A stretch of DNA of 64,000 nt from contig NZ_BCXI01000019.1 of NCBI RefSeq assembly GCF_001895025.1, positions 1-64,000 on the forward strand, written 5' to 3'. Below the pieces are notes generated by a model. The model was not told the origin of the DNA. It ran no database searches and saw only the letters and a list, made by a program, of their open reading frames with translations. The position numbers were made by a program, and so were the translations under genes. Every line of letters starts with the position of its first letter. Position 1 is the first letter of the stretch. Positions 43,269-52,026 of this stretch are shown piece by piece. This DNA is from Rhodococcus zopfii NBRC 100606 = JCM 9919 (GTDB lineage: Bacteria > Actinomycetota > Actinomycetes > Mycobacteriales > Mycobacteriaceae).

Positions 43269-43637
43269 CTACGGGCCGGTGCCTTTCATCGGAGGTGAGG
43301 TGGCGCCCGACCGGTGTTGACGGTCGAGGAATCGACGGCGATGGTCGTCGAGAACGGCCGCGCGTTGCCGGTCTTGGTCGCGTTGTTGCTGGGCGAGGGC
43401 GTCACGGTGGGTGGTCTGGTGATGCTCGAGATAGTCGGCTGCGCGGGCGGCAGACCCGTCGCGGAGCGCGTGTGCGGCGATGCGGTCACATGTGATCAGT
43501 ATTCGTCGGCAGGCCGAATGGAACGGCGCGGCTTGGTCGAGGAGGATCGGCAGATGCTGTTCGAACACCGCCAGCGGTGTTCGAACGAGACGGTACTGAG
43601 GCCGTAGCATCGCTTGGATCATCGAGGGAATCGGCAT
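43269..43637 (-). CDS. Hypothetical protein
   Basis: 122 aa. The start MPIPSMIQAMLRPQYRLVRT is hydrophobic and basic, and the rest is helical and rich in Arg, His and Gln, with a long charged C-terminal half. AAAGG lies 8 bases before ATG 43637. Codon bias is good for this genome. Similar short proteins starting with a LRPQYR-like motif occur in other mycolic actinomycetes as I recall, but no function is known to me. Confidence 0.6.
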   Translation of the reverse strand: MPIPSMIQAMLRPQYRLVRTPLAVFEQHLPILLDQAAPFHSACRRILITCDRIAAHALRDGSAARAADYLEHHQTTHRDALAQQQRDQDRQRAAVLDDHRRRFLDRQHRSGATSPPMKGTGP

Positions 43638-44235
43638 CTTCCGCCGCCTTTCGTTTGGCTGCTCGAGTGGGTCCGAGGCGGATGTGTTCTCGTCGTGGGT
43701 TCGGTTCCACGGTGTGAGTGCGGAGTCTTCGCCGCTTGGGTGCGATCCCCGGTTGGCAGACGGTGGCGCACCGTCGAGGTGCTGGGCGCCTCGATCATGG
43801 TGTGGGCGGAGGGTTTGTCAACGGCCATCGTGACATCCCGTTCTCGGCCGGGTGGAAGTCCCCGCCTCGTGGGTGTTTCGGGGTGAGGTCAGGTACGAAC
43901 GCCGCTCCCTGCGGATCTCGCCCTCGACGCGACCGCGAACACACCGCGAAGGGTCGATCGATATCCGAATAGTGAACTCGCTCAGCCTTTTCCAAGATCC
44001 AGTGCCACGACTTGTTGTCCTCGCATGCACGGTCGGCGTCGAGCACTGTCGGCGTCGGGTGTGGGCGCGATGATCAGCAATCTCTCGAGTGTCCCGGCTC
44101 TCGAGTGTCCCGGCTCGGTCTGCCAGCAGCGTTTCGAGTTCGGGGAGTTCGGTGTACGGGTGCCGACGCCAACCGTCCCGGAGTCACGGATGTGCGGCGG
44201 GGTGGTGGAGAGGATGGGTCGATCGAACGGATCGG
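43638..44235. other. Non-coding accessory stretch with a 16-bp direct repeat
   Basis: 598 bases without a convincing gene on either strand; open frames are long only because GC is high. A perfect 16-bp tandem duplication (CTCGAGTGTCCCGGCT) lies at 44084-44099 and 44100-44115. The rest shows no structure I can name. Confidence 0.4.
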
Positions 44236-44547
44236 TCATGGTGCAGCGTCAAGGAGACGCTCCTGACTGGGCCGCGGGCGACCACCCGGAGCAGCGCGGG
44301 TCACTCTCGTGCCCACGCGAACCCGGTCGATCCTTTTCGGCGAATTCGGTCGGGGACGGACCGATATCCAGTCTTCGGGAGTGACTTCGTTGATGTGGGC
44401 GCCGGGGCCATAATGATCGCGGGCGATCTCGAGGGCCCGAGCCTGCACGTCGGGCGTGCTCATCCCGTCGGCCAACACCAACGACAGTTGCGCCAAGACC
44501 AACTCCCGGCTGGCCGGACTGCTCACCCTACAGGTCCAGTCGCTCAT
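44236..44547 (-). CDS. Small hypothetical protein
   Basis: 103 aa. ATG 44547 has a strong AGAGGAGA ribosome site. Residues 12-60 form a helical region (SRELVLAQLSLVLADGMS, ALEIARDHYGPGA), while the last 35 residues are basic and probably disordered. No family is recognised. It lies alone between decayed sequences. Confidence 0.5.
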   Translation of the reverse strand: MSDWTCRVSSPASRELVLAQLSLVLADGMSTPDVQARALEIARDHYGPGAHINEVTPEDWISVRPRPNSPKRIDRVRVGTRVTRAAPGGRPRPSQERLLDAAP

Positions 44548-44996
44548 GCCGCTCTCCTCTCACCCGGGATCGCTCGTTTCCCTGGCTCGGGTCCCACGCC
44601 GAGGTTCGACTGCAGGCAGAGAACCCGGGTAACGATCCGGTCCACGAGCACAGGACCGGAATTCGTTGTAGAACAGTGTCGAGCCCTCTTGGAACCCCGA
44701 AATCGGAGCGTTCACAGCGGTCTACCGAGTACGGCTACTGAGCTGAGCCGGGCCGCCGAAAGGGTTTCCGGATGGAGCCCTACCCCAAGGCTAGGCGCGC
44801 GATACGAAACATGCCAGTCCAGGTTGGTGATCATGTAGTCGGCATGCGCCCGGTGGCCTACGCCGGCAGCCACGTGGCGGGGCTCCGGTCCCAATGCGGC
44901 GAGCGGACCGATGTCTACGGCACCAGATGATCCGAACAACCTGTACACGCCGACGAACACTGGAGATCCCTCGCCCGGGTGGATGCAGCACATTCG
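44548..44996. other. Decayed region downstream of the transposase remnant
   Basis: 449 bases. The minus-strand frame continues open after the transposase part and reads YRLFGSSGAVDIGPLAALG and later YMITNLDWHVSY, which does not match a transposase and cannot be assigned. It is probably a fusion of debris. Confidence 0.35.
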
Positions 44997-45416
44997 CGAG
45001 TCCATCGCTCGATAACGCGACCCGTTGGCGGTGACCACACTGATGGATGTGCCCGATCCGTGCGCAGCGAAGCACGCCCGGGCCCGGTTCATGAACCCGA
45101 TTGCCGTCGAGGCTTTCTCCGCGGACAGAGCCTCGGTGTAGGCGAGGCGGGAGAACCCATCGACCGCCGAATGCAGGTACACCTACCCGGAGCGGTGCCG
45201 GCTGACGGTGCGCACCGAGATGGAGAGGCCGTCGGCGGCGAGTTCATGGACGATGCGGGCGACGGACCACTCGTGGGTCCGGCGCAGGGTCTCGATCCGC
45301 GTCACGGTCTCGGCAGGCGCGGCGATGGGTCGGTGGTCTGGGACGCTGGGGCGATCGAGCAACGCTGGGCGGTCGAGCAGGCCGAGCTCGTCGTGTTCGC
45401 GGTAGCGCGCTATACA
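44997..45416 (-). pseudogene. IS481-family transposase remnant
   Basis: 45183-45416 on the minus strand reads RYREHDELGLLDRP, SVPDHRPIAAPAE, IETLRRTHEWSVARI and LAADGLSISVRTVSRH, the N-terminal helix-turn-helix part of IS481 transposases, and ends at a stop. 44997-45182 then reads YLHSAVDGFSRLAYTEAL and ATAIGFMNRARACFAAHG-like sequence and VVTANGSRYRA, the rve catalytic core, in another frame. The stretch between them and the C-terminal end with the last catalytic glutamate are missing. The element is dead. Confidence 0.85.
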
Positions 45417-45621
45417 TTTGCCGGCTCACGCACAGCCCTCCGGCGCGCGACACCACCGAGCGCCGGTCCCCGATCCACCGGTGTGTTCGATCCGGTCGCG
45501 ATACTCCCGTCGGGCTGCGGGAACTTTCCGACCCGCCGTCTCATCCAACGTTTCGACAGACAAGCAGATCTGCATGGGCTGCAAGGACTGTCGCAACTAC
45601 ACACACGAAACAGGAGGATTC

Positions 45622-45849
45622 ATGCGTTTGAAGTCGGCAATCGGACGGGTAGCGGCGGGTTGCGCCTTGGCATTCGGTGCGATGGCGATCGGCGTCGGTG
45701 GCGGGGCCGGGACGGCGGTAGCAAACACGACGTCCATCAACTGTCTTCCGATCCAGCCCGGCGACTACAATCCCAATCCGGGTGTCTATACACATCGGTG
45801 CAGCGTATTGACCGACGGCGGGATGATAGTCGAGTCGTTCTTCGCATGA
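45622..45849 (+). CDS. Small secreted cysteine-pair protein
   Basis: 75 aa. ATG 45622 has a perfect AGGAGG site. The signal peptide (MRLKSAIGRVAAGCALAFGA...) would be cut after TAVA, leaving about 40 residues with one Cys pair (INCLPIQ ... HRCSV), Pro/Asn-rich (PGDYNPNPGVYTH). No family is recognised. The frame is open upstream and includes CMGCKDCRNYTHETGG, but the ribosome site marks the start at 45622. Its stop overlaps the next start (ATGA). Confidence 0.7.
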   Translation: MRLKSAIGRVAAGCALAFGAMAIGVGGGAGTAVANTTSINCLPIQPGDYNPNPGVYTHRCSVLTDGGMIVESFFA

Positions 45850-46178
45850 GGGAGACGCAGTTGAACGAGAAACCGACGAAACTGCATGTGACCCAGCACG
45901 CGATACTCACCGACGACAACGGGGTGTGGACCGGTCGATACGGCGGCGAAGACTGGTCCGTAACCGCCGAATCGAAAGAGGCGGTGAGGGCACTGCTCGT
46001 CGAGAAGATGGAACAGGCGATGAGCAATCCCGAATGGAATGCGCGAATCATCGAACTGGCACAACGTTCCATCGCGGGCGAAAGTTCTGAAGAGGGCTTC
46101 GAGGCCGAGCACATCGGCGAGAAGTCCTACGACGACCGGATGATCGAACTGATGGAGACCCGGTTCTCGCAGGACTGA
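45846..46178 (+). CDS. Hypothetical cytoplasmic partner of the secreted peptide
   Basis: 110 aa from ATG 45846; TTG 45861, after AGGGAGA, is also possible. No signal or membrane helix. The N-terminal half is predicted beta-rich (LHVTQHAILTDDNGVWTGRYGGEDWSVTAES, landmark only: GVWTGRYGGEDWSV), and the C-terminal half is acidic and helical. No family is recognised. It is translationally coupled to the secreted peptide gene and the pair is closed by a strong terminator, so the two form a two-gene unit. Confidence 0.65.
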   Translation: MRETQLNEKPTKLHVTQHAILTDDNGVWTGRYGGEDWSVTAESKEAVRALLVEKMEQAMSNPEWNARIIELAQRSIAGESSEEGFEAEHIGEKSYDDRMIELMETRFSQD

Positions 46179-46205
46179 GTCGCCCCCCGACCCGTCGTTC
46201 GAAGG

Positions 46206-46230
46206 CCCCGAGCGCTCCCGGCGCTCGGGG
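46206..46230. terminator. Bidirectional terminator
   Basis: Perfect 10-bp GC-rich arms (46206-46215 and 46221-46230) with a 5-nt loop, followed by TATTT. It sits between the convergent hypothetical gene and WS/DGAT gene, so it can serve both. Confidence 0.85.
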
Positions 46231-46239
46231 TATTTCCCG

Positions 46240-47592
46240 TCACGACAGTTGCAGTGCCGCTTCCAGTTCCACGAGCGATTCGTCCAGGTGCACCAGGATC
46301 CGCTGCAGGCTCGGAACCGCGCGGCGACCGCCCACCACACCGAAGTCGACGGTCGTCGCGGTGTTCGTGACCGTGATGTTCAACGCCTGGCCGTTCATCA
46401 CCACCGAGGCCGGATAGATCCCGTCGAGATGGGCACCATTCCAGTACAACGGTTTTCGCGGACCGGGCACGTTGGAGATGATGATGTTGAACGGCGGCGG
46501 GGTCAGGCGCACGAAACCGGGGACCGGAGCCAGACCGAGCGGTGAGATCGTCACTCCGGACCACACCAACGCCTGCAGGGGCGTCATGCCACCGAACAGT
46601 GCTTTGCCCTGGTCCATCGACCCGGTGATCACGCCGAGCCGATCGAGCGGGTCGGCGCGGTCGGTGCCCAGGTCGCACAACGTCACGCCGACGCTGTTGC
46701 CGCTGTCCCCCGGCCGGTCCTTGGGGCGCAACGACACCGGCACCATCGCGATCAGCGGATCGTCCGGCAGGGCATCGTGTTCGAGCAGGTAGGCCCGCAG
46801 CGCACCGGCGCACATCGCCAGCACGAGATCGTTGCCGGATATCCCTGCGGCGCGCCGCACACGGTCGAGCCGCTCCCGGTCCCAGGACTGCGCGGCGAAC
46901 CGCCGCGCACCGCCGATCGGCACGTTGAACATCGTACGAGGCGCCTCGTACGGCAGTGCAACCTTGTGCGCCCCGACGGCGAGCCGCCCGATCCGCGCCG
47001 CGGCCGGGACCGCACCGACGAGATCACCGGCCAGCGACCGCGCCGTCCCGAGCAACGACGTGGACGACGCAGATTCCTTGCTGCCGGGCCCCTCGGGATG
47101 CCACAGGGCACGGGGTTCGGCTTCCGGATCGGGGCTGAGGGTGCGCTGCAGCAACCGCAGCCCGGACACCCCGTCGAGAAGGGCATGGTGCATCTTCGAA
47201 TACCACGCGAACCTGCCGTCCTCGAGCCCTTCGATCAGGTACATCTCCCACAGCGGCCGGTTCCGGTCCAGCAGGGCGCCGTGCAAGCGGGAGACGAGCG
47301 CGAACAGTTCCCGGATCCGGCCGGGTGCGGGGAGCGCGGAGTGCCGCACGTGATATTCGAGGTCGACGTCGGCGTCCTCGGTCCACCACAGGTACCCGAC
47401 GCTCGAGAGCGGATTGCCCGGGCGCCTGCGGAACAAGGGGTCGACGTCGGTGATGCCGAGCAGGCGGTGGTACAGGTCGGCGACGTAGTCGGGGCCGGCG
47501 TCCGCCGGCGGGGTGAACAGCTGGACAGATCCGACGTGAATGGGGTGTTCGCGGGACTCGGCGAACAGGAATATCGAATCCGTAACGGGCAT
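46240..47592 (-). CDS. Wax ester synthase/diacylglycerol acyltransferase (WS/DGAT)
   Basis: 450 aa. The catalytic HHxxxDG motif is MHHALLDG (His135, His136, Asp140). The N-terminal DSIFLFAESREHPIHVG and the C-terminal NIIISNVPGP and later PLYWNGAHLDGIYPAS are all family signatures. It esterifies acyl-CoA with a fatty alcohol or diacylglycerol, making wax esters or triacylglycerol for storage. ATG 47592 follows AGGTGG. Rhodococci carry many paralogs, so which substrate this one uses cannot be said. Confidence 0.95.
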   Translation of the reverse strand: MPVTDSIFLFAESREHPIHVGSVQLFTPPADAGPDYVADLYHRLLGITDVDPLFRRRPGNPLSSVGYLWWTEDADVDLEYHVRHSALPAPGRIRELFALVSRLHGALLDRNRPLWEMYLIEGLEDGRFAWYSKMHHALLDGVSGLRLLQRTLSPDPEAEPRALWHPEGPGSKESASSTSLLGTARSLAGDLVGAVPAAARIGRLAVGAHKVALPYEAPRTMFNVPIGGARRFAAQSWDRERLDRVRRAAGISGNDLVLAMCAGALRAYLLEHDALPDDPLIAMVPVSLRPKDRPGDSGNSVGVTLCDLGTDRADPLDRLGVITGSMDQGKALFGGMTPLQALVWSGVTISPLGLAPVPGFVRLTPPPFNIIISNVPGPRKPLYWNGAHLDGIYPASVVMNGQALNITVTNTATTVDFGVVGGRRAVPSLQRILVHLDESLVELEAALQLS

Positions 47593-47746
47593 GATTCCCA
47601 CCTGCGGTACCCCCTTTGCGAGGATTTCTATCCCGTTACGAACCTGTCGACCATGTTACGTCCGGCGTACCGTCGGGAAACCGGAAGTTGAGCATGCATC
47701 TCCGCTGGGGAAGGGGCGAGCGAGAGCACAACGAGGAGGTCCGCGC

Positions 47747-48841
47747 ATGAACACCGCACTGGCACGAACAGCCCTGTCGACCGCCGCTTCCACGACCGCC
47801 CTCGTGACCGCCCCGGTGCGAGTCCGCGAGTTCTCCGGCGTCAGTCTCCCGTCCCAGGCCCTGACCTTGTCGGTGCGACGCAGCGTCCGTCCGGTCATCG
47901 ACGCGTGGGCGCTGAGCCCGAGCCTTCCGTGGCCGACCGCGCTCGTCGAACGGCTCGCGTTTCCGATGTCCCCGGTGCGGGGAACCCTGCGACGGTCCGT
48001 GCGGTTGCCGTCCTGCCCCGCCGAGTACCTCGTTGCTCCCGCAGCCGACGGCGAACAACACGGCCGGGGCTCTGCGACCACGATCCTGTATCTGCACGGC
48101 GGCGCGTTCCTGTGCTGCGGCCTGGCCACCCATCGCCAGATGGTGTCGCGGATCTCCGCGGCCACCGGGGCTCCGGTCCTCAATGTGGGCTACCGGATGC
48201 TGCCCCGCCACCCGATCCGCCACGCGGTCGAGGACGGCGTCGCCGGTCTGCGCTGGCTCCTCGCCCGCGGTCGGCCGATCGAGCGGATCGTGCTGGCCGG
48301 TGATTCCGCGGGCGGGTTCCTCGCGTTCGCGGTGGCACTCGAGGCGCTGCGGTCGGGTCTCGGCCGGCCCGCCGGGGTCGTCACGCTCTCGCCGCTGACC
48401 GACCTGGATCCGCGCGGCAAGCTCGATCATCCGAATTCGCGGCACTGTGCGCTGTTTCCGCGTCGGGCCGTGCCCGCGCTGAGCACGCTCATCGAACGGG
48501 TGGACGCCGCGCGCGGTGGCGGGCACGATCCCGTCGGCTCCCCCGTCGACGCCGAGCTCGCCGGGATGCCACCGGCCCTGATCCAGACCGGCTCCCACGA
48601 GATGACATTCGCCGATGCCGAACTCATGGCGCAGCGCCTCGGGGCGGCCGGGGTCCCGTGCGAACTGCAGGTCTGGGAACGTCAGCTGCACGTGTTCCAG
48701 GCGGCCGCGGCCGTGGTGCCCGAGGGTGCGCACGCGCTCGCCGAAATCGGCGCCTTCGTACGGGGTCTCGGACGATTCACCTCGGGGATCGCGGCCGGTC
48801 ACGCGGCAGTGGCAGAAGCGGTGCGTGGCCCGGGAATGTGA
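47747..48841 (+). CDS. Alpha/beta hydrolase, hormone-sensitive-lipase type
   Basis: 364 aa. The HSL oxyanion motif YLHGGAFLCCG (about residue 107) and nucleophile GDSAGGFLAF (Ser near 184) are present, and the acid and His lie near the C-terminus (QTGSHEM..., RQLHVFQ). The N-terminal 90 residues form an extra cap-like region. A strong GAGGAGG site precedes ATG 47747. It is divergent from the WS/DGAT gene, which suggests an ester or lipid substrate. Confidence 0.88.
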   Translation: MNTALARTALSTAASTTALVTAPVRVREFSGVSLPSQALTLSVRRSVRPVIDAWALSPSLPWPTALVERLAFPMSPVRGTLRRSVRLPSCPAEYLVAPAADGEQHGRGSATTILYLHGGAFLCCGLATHRQMVSRISAATGAPVLNVGYRMLPRHPIRHAVEDGVAGLRWLLARGRPIERIVLAGDSAGGFLAFAVALEALRSGLGRPAGVVTLSPLTDLDPRGKLDHPNSRHCALFPRRAVPALSTLIERVDAARGGGHDPVGSPVDAELAGMPPALIQTGSHEMTFADAELMAQRLGAAGVPCELQVWERQLHVFQAAAAVVPEGAHALAEIGAFVRGLGRFTSGIAAGHAAVAEAVRGPGM

Positions 48842-48971
48842 CGCAACCGATCAAAACACGCGGGCTGTATGTCCAATACCCCGGCACGACCCGACACGTC
48901 TGTACTGTTCGTTCCGGCCGTCGCCTCCGGGCGCGCGCCGACCGTGTTACATCGATCCGAAAGGGACAGCG

Positions 48972-49532
48972 GTGAGCTCTCTCAACGCAGGCCAGAGCCT
49001 CGGCGTCGGCCAGGAATTGAAGTCCGACAACGGTGCCTACAGCCTGACGCTGCAGCAGGACGGCAACCTCGTGCTGAACGAAGGCGGCAAGGCCGTCTGG
49101 GCAGCCATGACGAACGGCTCCGGCGCGGTGCGCGCCGATGTTCAGGAAGACGGCAACTTCGTCGTCTACAAGGAGAACAACGAGCCGGTGTGGGCGTCGC
49201 AGACCAGCGGCAACTCCGGCGTGCGCCTGACCGTGCAGGACGACCGCAACGTCGTGCTGTACGCCGGTGATCGTGCCGTGTGGGCCACCGACACCGCGGT
49301 CGCGCAGACCGAGGCCCCCGCTGCACCCGCCGAGCCGGCTCCCGCCCCGGCCGAGCCCGCGCCCCCGGCCCCGCCGGCGCCGCGCACCCACACCGTCGCA
49401 CCCGGCGACAGCCTGTGGGCCATCGCCGAGCGCATCTACGGCGACGGCAACCAGTACCAGCGCATCGCCGACGCGAACGGCATCGCGAACCCGGATCTGA
49501 TCCACCCGGGCCAGGTGCTCACCCTTCCGTAA
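48972..49532 (+). CDS. B-lectin plus LysM protein without signal peptide
   Basis: 186 aa from GTG 48972, after AAAGGGA. Residues 1-112 form a bulb-lectin (mannose-binding) domain with three QDGNLVL/QEDGNFVVY/QDDRNVVLY motifs, the expected three sugar sites. A Pro/Ala/Glu-rich linker (about 115-137) leads to one C-terminal LysM domain (HTVAPGDSLWAIAERIYG, landmark). LysM binds peptidoglycan, the lectin binds mannose, so it should bridge wall and mannosylated glycan, yet there is no secretion signal. The combination is found in other rhodococci and mycobacteria as I recall. Confidence 0.88.
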   Translation: MSSLNAGQSLGVGQELKSDNGAYSLTLQQDGNLVLNEGGKAVWAAMTNGSGAVRADVQEDGNFVVYKENNEPVWASQTSGNSGVRLTVQDDRNVVLYAGDRAVWATDTAVAQTEAPAAPAEPAPAPAEPAPPAPPAPRTHTVAPGDSLWAIAERIYGDGNQYQRIADANGIANPDLIHPGQVLTLP

Positions 49533-49548
49533 TCACCCACGGGCACAC

Positions 49549-49583
49549 GACGCCCCCGCTACCTGTGAGGTGGCGGGGGCGTC
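49549..49583. terminator. Terminator after the lectin-LysM gene
   Basis: An 11-bp GC arm (GACGCCCCCGC and its complement) extends through a short mismatch to a TGTGA loop. It lies 17 bases after the stop codon. No T-tract follows. Confidence 0.65.
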
Positions 49584-50053
49584 TGCGTCGAGGCGTCGCC
49601 GATGGACCCGCTCGGCGCCGGGTCTGCCGCACAGCCGGCAGCGATCAGTTCCCGGATCGCCGGATCCCCGCCGGATACGGCCAGGAATGGCTGTACCACA
49701 AATGTTTTTGATGATTCTGCTGCGGCCGCCCCGCAACAGCGGGTCCGCCACCGAGGACGAGGACATCGGCGGCGAACTCGCTCACAACGTCAGCGTGATC
49801 GCCGCGGTTGCGACGGCGTCGCCGGCACACTCGGACACACCGGTGGCGTCCACGAGTTCGCGGACGGCGGCGACGGCACGGGCGAGCACGGCAGATCCGA
49901 TCATGTGGCGATGATGACGCGCCGCACCGATGCTGCGGAACCGTTCCGATCAGTCCGATCACAACCGCGACCTGCGACACCCGTCGTTTGTCGGTGTCCC
50001 CCGCTAGTCTTTCCGGCACATCGTTCGGGACACAGCGGGATGGGAGGCGGATC
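49584..50053. other. Intergenic region with a possible 40-aa minus-strand ORF
   Basis: 470 bases. The only protein-like frame is minus-strand 49782-49904 (MIGSAVLARAVAAVRELVDA ...), 40 aa, without a clear ribosome site; I do not annotate it as a gene. The 50041-50053 part carries the GGGAGG ribosome site of the next gene. Confidence 0.35.
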
Positions 50054-51454
50054 ATGCCGGGTACGCCATGGGAGACGGCCGACACCCGGTTCGATCGCGA
50101 CGTCGAGCGGGCCTGGAGGGAGTTCCGGGTGCGCCTGGGCGACTACGTGGCGGCGATGCGCGACGGCGACGGACTGGTGCTCGAACCGTTGACGGAGGAG
50201 TCCGCAGGCCCCGCGGGGCCGTGCGTGCAGTTCTATGCGTGGGACGGCGGGCAGGTGCGCTGCGAGGTGCCCTCGGATGCGCACCTCGCCGGCGACCGTC
50301 AGCTGAGCACTGGCGATCGCGCGCTGTTGACCGATCTCGGTCTGCAGGAACCGACCCGCGGCCCCGACGACCCGGAGGACGGCGGCTCCCCCGCGTACTG
50401 GATGGACCGGCTCACGGGCTGGTCGGACGAGCTGGCGGCCGTGTCCGTTCGGGCGCTACGCGAGATCTGGGGGGTCCCGCACCCGCTCTTCCTGCGCATC
50501 GAGACGTTCGGTCCCGATCCCGGCCGGACCTTCGAACCGATCCTGGTCGTCGACGAGACTCCTCAGGCCCCGCCGTTGCCGGTGGCCGTCGAATCGACCG
50601 GCGAGGAGCACCTGCGCGAACTGGTCGAGTCGACCGTGCAGCAGCGGATCGGGTCGGCGCCGCCGTGGGACGACGACGGCGACATCGTGCTGCGTGTGGC
50701 CGGGGTGCTGTTGTTCGTCGGTATCGGGCAGGGTTCGGGGACGGTGGATCTGTTCGCACCGATCGTGCACACGATCACGGGTCGCACACGTGCCGCGGAG
50801 GTCGTCGCCGACCTCAACCGCCGCTGGCCGCACCTGAAGTTCGTGCTGGTCGAGGATCGGGTCGCGGTCGCGCTGCACCTGCCGAGCGCGCCGTTCGTGC
50901 CCGCGCATCTGTTGTCCGCGCTGGACCGGATGGCCGAGTTCCTCGAGACACTGGACGTGGAGTTCGCCACACATCTCGGCGGCGAGCTGCTTCGCGAACC
51001 CGACCATGTCTGCGGGCCGGACGACGACGAGGACCCGCTGTGGACCCCCGAGTCGGAGGACGACCTGCCGCTCGCGCTGCTGGCGCTGCGCGACTTTCAC
51101 CAGCACGGAGCGGTGGAGATCCAGGTGAAGACGGTCGCGGCGATCGGCGCCAACGAGCCCACCGAGCTTCAACGGTTCCTGGCGATGACGGTCGAGCAGC
51201 AGGTCGGCTGGGAGTGCGAAGCGCTCGAGCGCGCCGCGGCCGGCGACGACGAGGGTGTGGAGGCCGCCGACGCCCGTGCGCTCGAGTGGGAACTGACGGG
51301 CCGATCCCTCACCGCGGCACTGCAGTTCCTCGACGGTCCGGCCGAGGAATCACCGCGCGCTGCATCCACCAGGCGCGACAAGCCCGCGCGTCGTGTGGCA
51401 CCGGAACAGCCGGCGTTGTTCGACGACCCGGACGAGCCGACGCTCTTCGACTAG
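50054..51454 (+). CDS. YbjN/TY-Chap-like protein
   Basis: 466 aa. The N-terminal helix WREFRVRLGDYVAAM and the acidic C-terminal tail ending in ALFDDPDEPTLFD frame a central alpha/beta region with VLRVAGVLLFVGI and later HLKFVLVEDRVAVALHLP. This resembles the actinobacterial type III secretion chaperone/YbjN-like (TY-Chap) proteins. These are thought to bind peptides or partner proteins; no enzymatic motif is present. It follows GGGAGG. Its stop codon overlaps the macro gene's stop on the other strand. Confidence 0.6.
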   Translation: MPGTPWETADTRFDRDVERAWREFRVRLGDYVAAMRDGDGLVLEPLTEESAGPAGPCVQFYAWDGGQVRCEVPSDAHLAGDRQLSTGDRALLTDLGLQEPTRGPDDPEDGGSPAYWMDRLTGWSDELAAVSVRALREIWGVPHPLFLRIETFGPDPGRTFEPILVVDETPQAPPLPVAVESTGEEHLRELVESTVQQRIGSAPPWDDDGDIVLRVAGVLLFVGIGQGSGTVDLFAPIVHTITGRTRAAEVVADLNRRWPHLKFVLVEDRVAVALHLPSAPFVPAHLLSALDRMAEFLETLDVEFATHLGGELLREPDHVCGPDDDEDPLWTPESEDDLPLALLALRDFHQHGAVEIQVKTVAAIGANEPTELQRFLAMTVEQQVGWECEALERAAAGDDEGVEAADARALEWELTGRSLTAALQFLDGPAEESPRAASTRRDKPARRVAPEQPALFDDPDEPTLFD

Positions 51455-51972
51455 CGGTCGGTGCTCGTCGCCGCCCGGCGCAGCGCGTCCTCCGCGACCG
51501 CGTCGAACGCGACCATCACGGCTCGCTCCACTCCGGTAACCGACTCACGGATCGCGGCGACCGCCTGCCGGGCGGCATCGTCCACCGGCCACCCGTAGAT
51601 CCCGGACGAGATGAGCGGAAACGTCACGGTGTGGGCGCCGAGCCCGTCGGCGACGACGAGAGCGCGTGTGTACGCCGAACGCAGGATCGCCGACCGGTCC
51701 TCGGTGCCGGAGTACACCGGCCCGACCGCGTGGATGACCCACCGGGCCGGCAGCAGGCCCGCGGTGGTGGCGACGGCGTCGCCCGCGGGCAACCCGTCCG
51801 GGAGCGTGGTGGCGCGCAGGTTCCGGCAGGCCGCGTGGACGTCGGAGCCACCGACACGGTGAATCGCGCCGTCCACCCCGCCCCCGCCGAGCAGCGACGA
51901 GTTCGCCGCGTTGACGATGGCGTCCGCCGCGATCCGGGTGATGTCTCCGGAGACGATGTCGACGACAGGCAT
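51451..51972 (-). CDS. Macro domain protein (ADP-ribose binding/deacetylase)
   Basis: 173 aa, a single macro domain of the YmdB/AF1521 type. IVSGDITRIAADAIVNAANSSLLGGGGVDGAIHRVGG contains the ADP-ribose loop (landmarks: NAANSSLLGGGGVDGAIH), and the second loop is FPLISSGIYGWP. Enzymes of this group remove acyl from O-acyl-ADP-ribose or mono-ADP-ribose from proteins. A sirtuin that makes O-acyl-ADP-ribose is encoded elsewhere in the window (14001-14744), so the two could work in one pathway. Confidence 0.93.
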   Translation of the reverse strand: MPVVDIVSGDITRIAADAIVNAANSSLLGGGGVDGAIHRVGGSDVHAACRNLRATTLPDGLPAGDAVATTAGLLPARWVIHAVGPVYSGTEDRSAILRSAYTRALVVADGLGAHTVTFPLISSGIYGWPVDDAARQAVAAIRESVTGVERAVMVAFDAVAEDALRRAATSTDR

Positions 51973-52026
51973 GATCCGCTCCTTCCGCACTGACGGACGG
52001 ATCTTTTCCTGGCATGATCGCATTTC

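Noticed and set aside
43314-43607. Plus-strand 97-codon frame
   Set aside because: It is antisense to the minus-strand gene at 43269-43637, which has the better ribosome site and codon bias.
49782-49904. 40-aa minus-strand ORF (MIGSAVLARAVAAVRELVDA start)
   Set aside because: Protein-like, but too short and without a ribosome site to support as a gene.
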